Of a DNA stretch of 64,000 nt, positions 59,386 through 64,000 are shown one piece after another. The number at the start of each line of letters is the position of its first letter. Within the stretch, counting starts at the first letter, position 1. A model generated the notes under the pieces. The model saw only the letters and a program-made list of their open reading frames with translations, did no database searches and was not told the DNA's origin. Location: positions 1,860,001 through 1,924,000 of the forward strand of contig CP099846.1 in the NCBI GenBank assembly GCA_030062745.1, in the 5' to 3' direction. The translations under genes and the position numbers were made by a program. The DNA comes from Capitulum mitella (lineage: Eukaryota; Arthropoda; Thecostraca; Pollicipedomorpha; Pollicipedidae).

Positions 59386-62300
59386 GGTGGATCAAACAGA
59401 TATCTTCACCTCAAGCAAACTAATTATTACAGCAAGTGAATTAACAGCACATATACAGAAATACTGTACACACCACAAGGGAAGTAGGTGCCATAAAGAA
59501 ACATCTCCTTCCCATCTCTATTTTATTCCTGCTCCCTACTTCTACAGCTGCCAAAAGCATAGGCAAAGGGGTCATCTGACCCCTTTATGGTAAGTGGTTT
59601 CCAAAAAGTGACCTATTATAAATGTTCTGTTTCAAAGACAAAAACCTTTAACATTACAGAGTAACTTACTTCTATTTTGGAAATCCCAAAGTGGGTTATC
59701 TAACATGGGCAATTTCCCCATGTTTGCAATAAAATGTTAGTCATATTAAGCCTTTTTTATTTTAGCCTAGATCCCCTTATGAAAATCCTGGCTATAGTAC
59801 TGACCATCACCATACACTCTCTTCCTTCCATTTTCCCCATAATGGGGATTTCTACATATGCCCCTACCATAAAAACATTGCTTCCAATGATGTCCCTGAA
59901 ATGGACAGATCTTGGTTGCTGTCAAACATTTCCCCAAGATTCAGTGTTTGTTTCTGTCCACTTTGCACTACCATGAAGAAGCCATTTTGCAAAGTGCCAT
60001 GATAGTAAACTGGACACTGACACATGGGGGGAGATTAATGCTGTAGTGAAATTGTGATTTTATCTGGGTACAGGTCAGTCATCTGCTGCTTTTCCAACAC
60101 TCATTAACTCATCAGATTTTTGGTTCCTTTGCCATAGATTCAAGCCAAAAAACAAGTGAACCAGCAAAGTGCTGTTCTGTTTGGCCCATATTTTCATGGC
60201 ATGCATCATGGATGACAGGCAAATAAACAACCAACTAGTGATTATATTCAGATGCATTTTCTTGGTGTTGTTTTTGCAAAATTGTGCTATGGGCCTCCAT
60301 ACAGTCTGTAGAGCCTGCGCAATTAATTCTGAAAACCTGACAAATAATTTCACTGGTCTTTACCACAATGTTCAGCATCATATCCACGCCGTGATTTGAA
60401 ACAAGCTAGGCATGGCAGTTACACCGTTAAAAGCTATGAACCACCATCCTGGCACCACATATCACATAACCAGCCATCAACCTCACGATAAATATTCTCA
60501 AGTGCATAAAACTTGGTGATTGTTAAATCGAATCACCATACTTTCTCGCTCGGTGAACCGGGTGAACATTAAACGCGATGAAATACAAAAATGGCACGAA
60601 GGTATATGGTAGCTAACTCAGAAATAGGTAGAGACTAACCAAGAATACTTTTGGAACTTTGCCAGAGATAACTATCCATAGGGTTTCCGATGATTATTAC
60701 CTTATCTGAAGTATCATTGCTTTAAGCTCAATGTTTCGTTGTATTCGGTACTATTTCTTTACTTGTCCCATTTATTTATGGAATAATTGACGTGAATCAC
60801 CAATACAGATTTTCTGAAGATGGTAGCTCATTAAAGAATGCAACTGTGACGCGGTAGTGTCAAATAATTTTGATGATCACGATTTTATATTTATGCACCC
60901 ATATTACTGGTACTCTCCGGGGAATTCCAGCACGGTAATTTTTCTGCCCACAACCTATTATCAGCCAATTTAGTTTAATTATTATAACTAATATATATAT
61001 AACCTGCATATATTACTTCTATATAATTGTTTAAAATTATGTAGAGTATATTATAATATATCATTATAATTAATATAATAGCCATTCAGGCGAGCCAATT
61101 CAGCACCAAGCTGGAGTGGCTGTGTGATTAGTACTGAAACCTGCAAACTAATAACTAAAATTGTTCCACTGTCCTGCAATCTTGGCAGTAAAGCTGCATT
61201 GTGTGGAAGTGAGTTGTTCATTTGTTTGTTTGTTGTGAATTAAGGCATTTGCCTCATCACACATCAGTCATCTGTAGTGAGATGTGAAGTGCTTTGTTTG
61301 CCAGGAGTAATGCCATGTGCCCCCTGCCCCACTCCACCCCACCCACACAGAAAAGAAGAGCAATGTCTGGTTTATTGTCTTAGATAGCAGAGAGGATTGT
61401 AAAATCATGTGTTGGTTAATAATATCAAGAAATGTGTAGTGCCATGAACAGAGTACATGCATACAGACATCTATATGATGAAAATAATACTGTCACTCTA
61501 TGCAATCAAATGTAAAACCTTATGTTTATTTTGTTTTTAATGTAACTCATTTTTAAGTTGCATGGGTTTGGTTCCAAATGTAGAGATTTTCAGATGTGCT
61601 ATGACTTTGGCATAGCCATCACATTTGTAGCATGTAGTAGCAGGCAAAAACATTTTAAAATGCACATGGAAGACAAGGATATTTTAAAGCATACTTGCAT
61701 TTAAAATGTTTGACCTGTCTTTCTGTTGCTTATTTAGCCTCTGACAGTGGATTTTAGGATACATCTGACAAAAACTGAACATGGTACAACTATCTATATC
61801 TTCCAAAACTGCAATCCATTGGCTGTCTTATGTGGTTTTTGTTCATATTTCACACTTCACAGGCACTGTATCTGAAGGGATTCCTCCACACAACTAAGTA
61901 GAATTTACAAGGATATTACTGCTGGGCATTGGCAACTCATGTGACACTTGTACCTTTGAATGCATTTGCATGCCCATGGCCCATTGGCCCTTTACTTTGA
62001 GAGGTGGATGGGGTGTTTACTATTTTTTGTGTGGAATGTGTCATATGTCACCTCATGTTGTGTGGAAGGAAACATCTTAAAAAAGTGTACATCTGATAAA
62101 ATTTTTCACCATGGCTGTGTATGCTACAGGTTTCTTAGTTAAAACTACTTTCCAGGGTCAACAGTCAAGCACATGCTCCTAAGTAAGAAGTTTCAAAGAT
62201 TTCTGGAACTTTGGCCTGGAAAGAAGACATTTGGGATTTACAGATTCCTACCATTCTTTTTTGTTCTTGGAGCTGCTTTAGAATTCTCTATGATAAACTG

Positions 62301-63112
62301 GCATGTTGGAGAGGTGAACTTCTGTAAGTAATGATACATCTACTTATATGATTAAGATGAGTAGTTTTATGCCACAGATTTGTGAGTAGTTTTATGCCTT
62401 TTATGTGCTTGTCATTTCATTAGGAATGCATTGTCACTGTTCTGGAAAGGAGTTTCAGAATGGTGTTGTTAATCTCTGACAGCTTAAATGCCATTTGTTA
62501 GTTGTGCAGTGTCAAGAACAGTAGCATTAACCCTTGCTAGATGTAAGGATTTCTGCATTTTCACCCAATATGGGGAATGGTTGTCCAACCCCTTTGCTCA
62601 TTGTACTATTAACTGATGTCAAATGATGAAGTGGAAATGAATTTGTAGATTGGTTCTGATTCTAATGATGCCTGATTTGACCCCTACCTGGTGGCCTCTC
62701 AAGTTGCTGTGAAAGACAGTATCATCCTGTTTGCTGTCTCCACTGTCATCTCAGTGGTTTTATAGCAAAAGGCCTGGAAACTATACTTTTATAGCAGGGT
62801 GGTTTTGAAATATGAGCACTGCTTATATTCAGCAATTGTTTTGTATTTCCAGGTCAAGGTCACATCAGTGAGAGTTCAGATATCATCTTTCAGACTTCAG
62901 CTAGTGCCAAAAACTGTGCTCTGTTACAGCAGAATAAAATTCTGATCACTAGGAGGGTTAAACGTAGTTGTCATACTAAAATCGGCCCCAAGAATTGCCA
63001 TAACACTGGTTCACATACATGTTGAGGTCATATAAGGCTATTGGCCCCACTTGACCTCAGAAATATTACTGACCCACCAGATCTCAGTGCTTTGTTAACC
63101 TTCTGCCGGCCA

Positions 63113-63132
63113 GGGGGCGGAAATCCGCCCCC
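63113..63132. repeat. GGGGGCGGA hairpin near TTAA
   Basis: GGGGGCGGA-AA-TCCGCCCCC, 18 bases after GTTAACC. It resembles the transposon terminus at 63675 in layout (TTAA, short spacer, G/C hairpin). Confidence 0.6.
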
Positions 63133-63674
63133 CAGGTTTTCAAACGTAGCGAAAAACGGCGGCGTGTGGCGCCGCGAAACTTTGAACATCTTTTTCTTGC
63201 CCATTTGGAAAATTTGAGGCATCAGGCATATCAAGTCACCGACCGAGGTCCGTGTCAGGTCAGCCTTCAGAAAAATTGCAACCCTAATGGGTTTTTTTAG
63301 GGTTGGACAGCTTTGTATGAAGCTTGCGGGAGTAACAGAATGTAGTAAGCTTAACAACTTGTGTATTTCGGATTTTTCGGAAAATTCAATGTCAGTGACC
63401 TCAGGTGAAGTCACTTCTGGGCACATTGTGAGGTTTTGTTTAAATTTCAGGTTGTGTGGTTTTCATGCTCCAATATTGTCAAAAACATGGCCAGTGACAT
63501 ATGCTACCATCATATTACCACAACACGCGTGACCTTGGCTCAGGTCGTGACTCCCGATATTGGTATCCGTTGCCCTAAACATACGGTTTCCATAAAACCA
63601 AAGCTATGTACCCAGAAACAATAGGCTATTTTTCTAGGGTAGAAGCAGATGATAAATCAATTGCAGCGCAAAAT

Positions 63675-63725
63675 TAACCCTATTCCCGCAGAGGGGGCTG
63701 AATCGGCCCCCCTCGGGTTTTTTTG
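63675..63725 (+). mobile_element. TTAA-type transposon terminus
   Basis: TTAACCCTATTCCCG followed by GGGGGCTGAATCGGCCCCCC. The inverse occurs at 26086-26149, ending AATAGGGTTAA. TTAA ends with a G/C hairpin suggest a piggyBac- or Kolobok-like family. Superfamily assignment is uncertain. Confidence 0.4.
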
Positions 63726-63828
63726 CTTGCCAATTCCAGGCTTTTTAACGCAGCTTTACGAAACTTGGTGAATTTTCCTAGCTAGTTTTTCTACGCACCG
63801 TGACAAAATTTCAAAGTTCTATTTTGCT

Positions 63829-64000
63829 CAGGGGCGGAGCCAGGCTACGTTTTTGGGAGGCACCTCAGGCCGTTTTTGGCCATGTTGAGGGTGAAAGGAA
63901 AATGTCTGCCAAAAACAGAGTGTTTAAGATGGAACTTAAAACTTTATATGGATGTATAGCTAAATAGTTGGGCAATGTGTAGATATAATTTTGTTCATCT
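63829..64000 (+). mobile_element. Left part of hAT-like element, runs off the window
   Basis: Starts CAGGGGCGGAGCCAGGCTACG, a clear hAT-type terminal repeat, and continues into the sequence shared with 25118-25263. The right end is outside the window. Confidence 0.65.

Larger units (their letters stand above)
57813..64000. other. Intergenic / upstream of the 348-residue gene
   Basis: No coding exon recognised. A CG-richer patch at about 58600-58980 may be the promoter region of the minus-strand gene. A minus-strand GTAAGT donor near 59668 could end one of its noncoding exons. AT-rich low complexity occupies about 60960-61085. The right edge from 62.9 kb is transposon-derived. Confidence 0.45.

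Overview
This window is nuclear DNA from an animal, most likely an arthropod. The basis is spliced genes with GT-AG and some GC-AG introns, GC-rich exons set in AT-richer intergenic DNA, many dispersed repeats, and a separase-type gene split in the way known from Drosophila. A GC-rich crustacean is a reasonable guess, but the species cannot be fixed from this sequence alone. I see no bacterial or viral operon structure, no CRISPR array and no tRNA or rRNA gene.

Layout. Positions 1-33.8 kb form a gene-poor region. It holds tandem repeats (67-bp units at 3.7 kb, a long GA microsatellite at 4.6 kb), a 2.75-kb non-autonomous hAT-like element at 10.7-13.5 kb with an 8-bp target duplication, a fold-back inverted repeat at 13.5-15.3 kb, and decayed repeats that carry AGGTCA direct repeats. 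Positions 33.9-41.3 kb (minus strand) hold a ten-exon shugoshin gene. It is recognised by its N-terminal coiled coil, its C-terminal SGO motif and a consistent set of splice phases. Positions 42.5-55.4 kb (plus strand) hold about eighteen to nineteen exons encoding the helical N-terminal half of separase. The reading frame closes with a stop before any peptidase C50 domain, which makes it resemble Drosophila Three rows. Positions 56.7-57.8 kb (minus strand) hold an unrecognised 348-residue protein gene, convergent with the separase-like gene. Positions 57.8-64 kb are intergenic, with a degenerate tandem array and transposon termini at the right edge.

How the genes relate. Shugoshin protects centromeric cohesin and separase cleaves it. 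Here the two opposing genes lie head to head, about 1.27 kb apart between start codons, with strong candidate 5'-UTR donor sites for both strands within 40 bp of each other. This suggests a shared divergent promoter.

The most unusual points are the separase N-terminal gene without a protease, a tandem array of SUMO-interacting-motif-like segments in shugoshin, and two introns built from repeated copies of their own splice-site boundary (3' site in shugoshin, 5' site in the separase-like gene). All exon models were read by eye from splice signals, phase and protein similarity recalled from knowledge. No alignment or database search was run.
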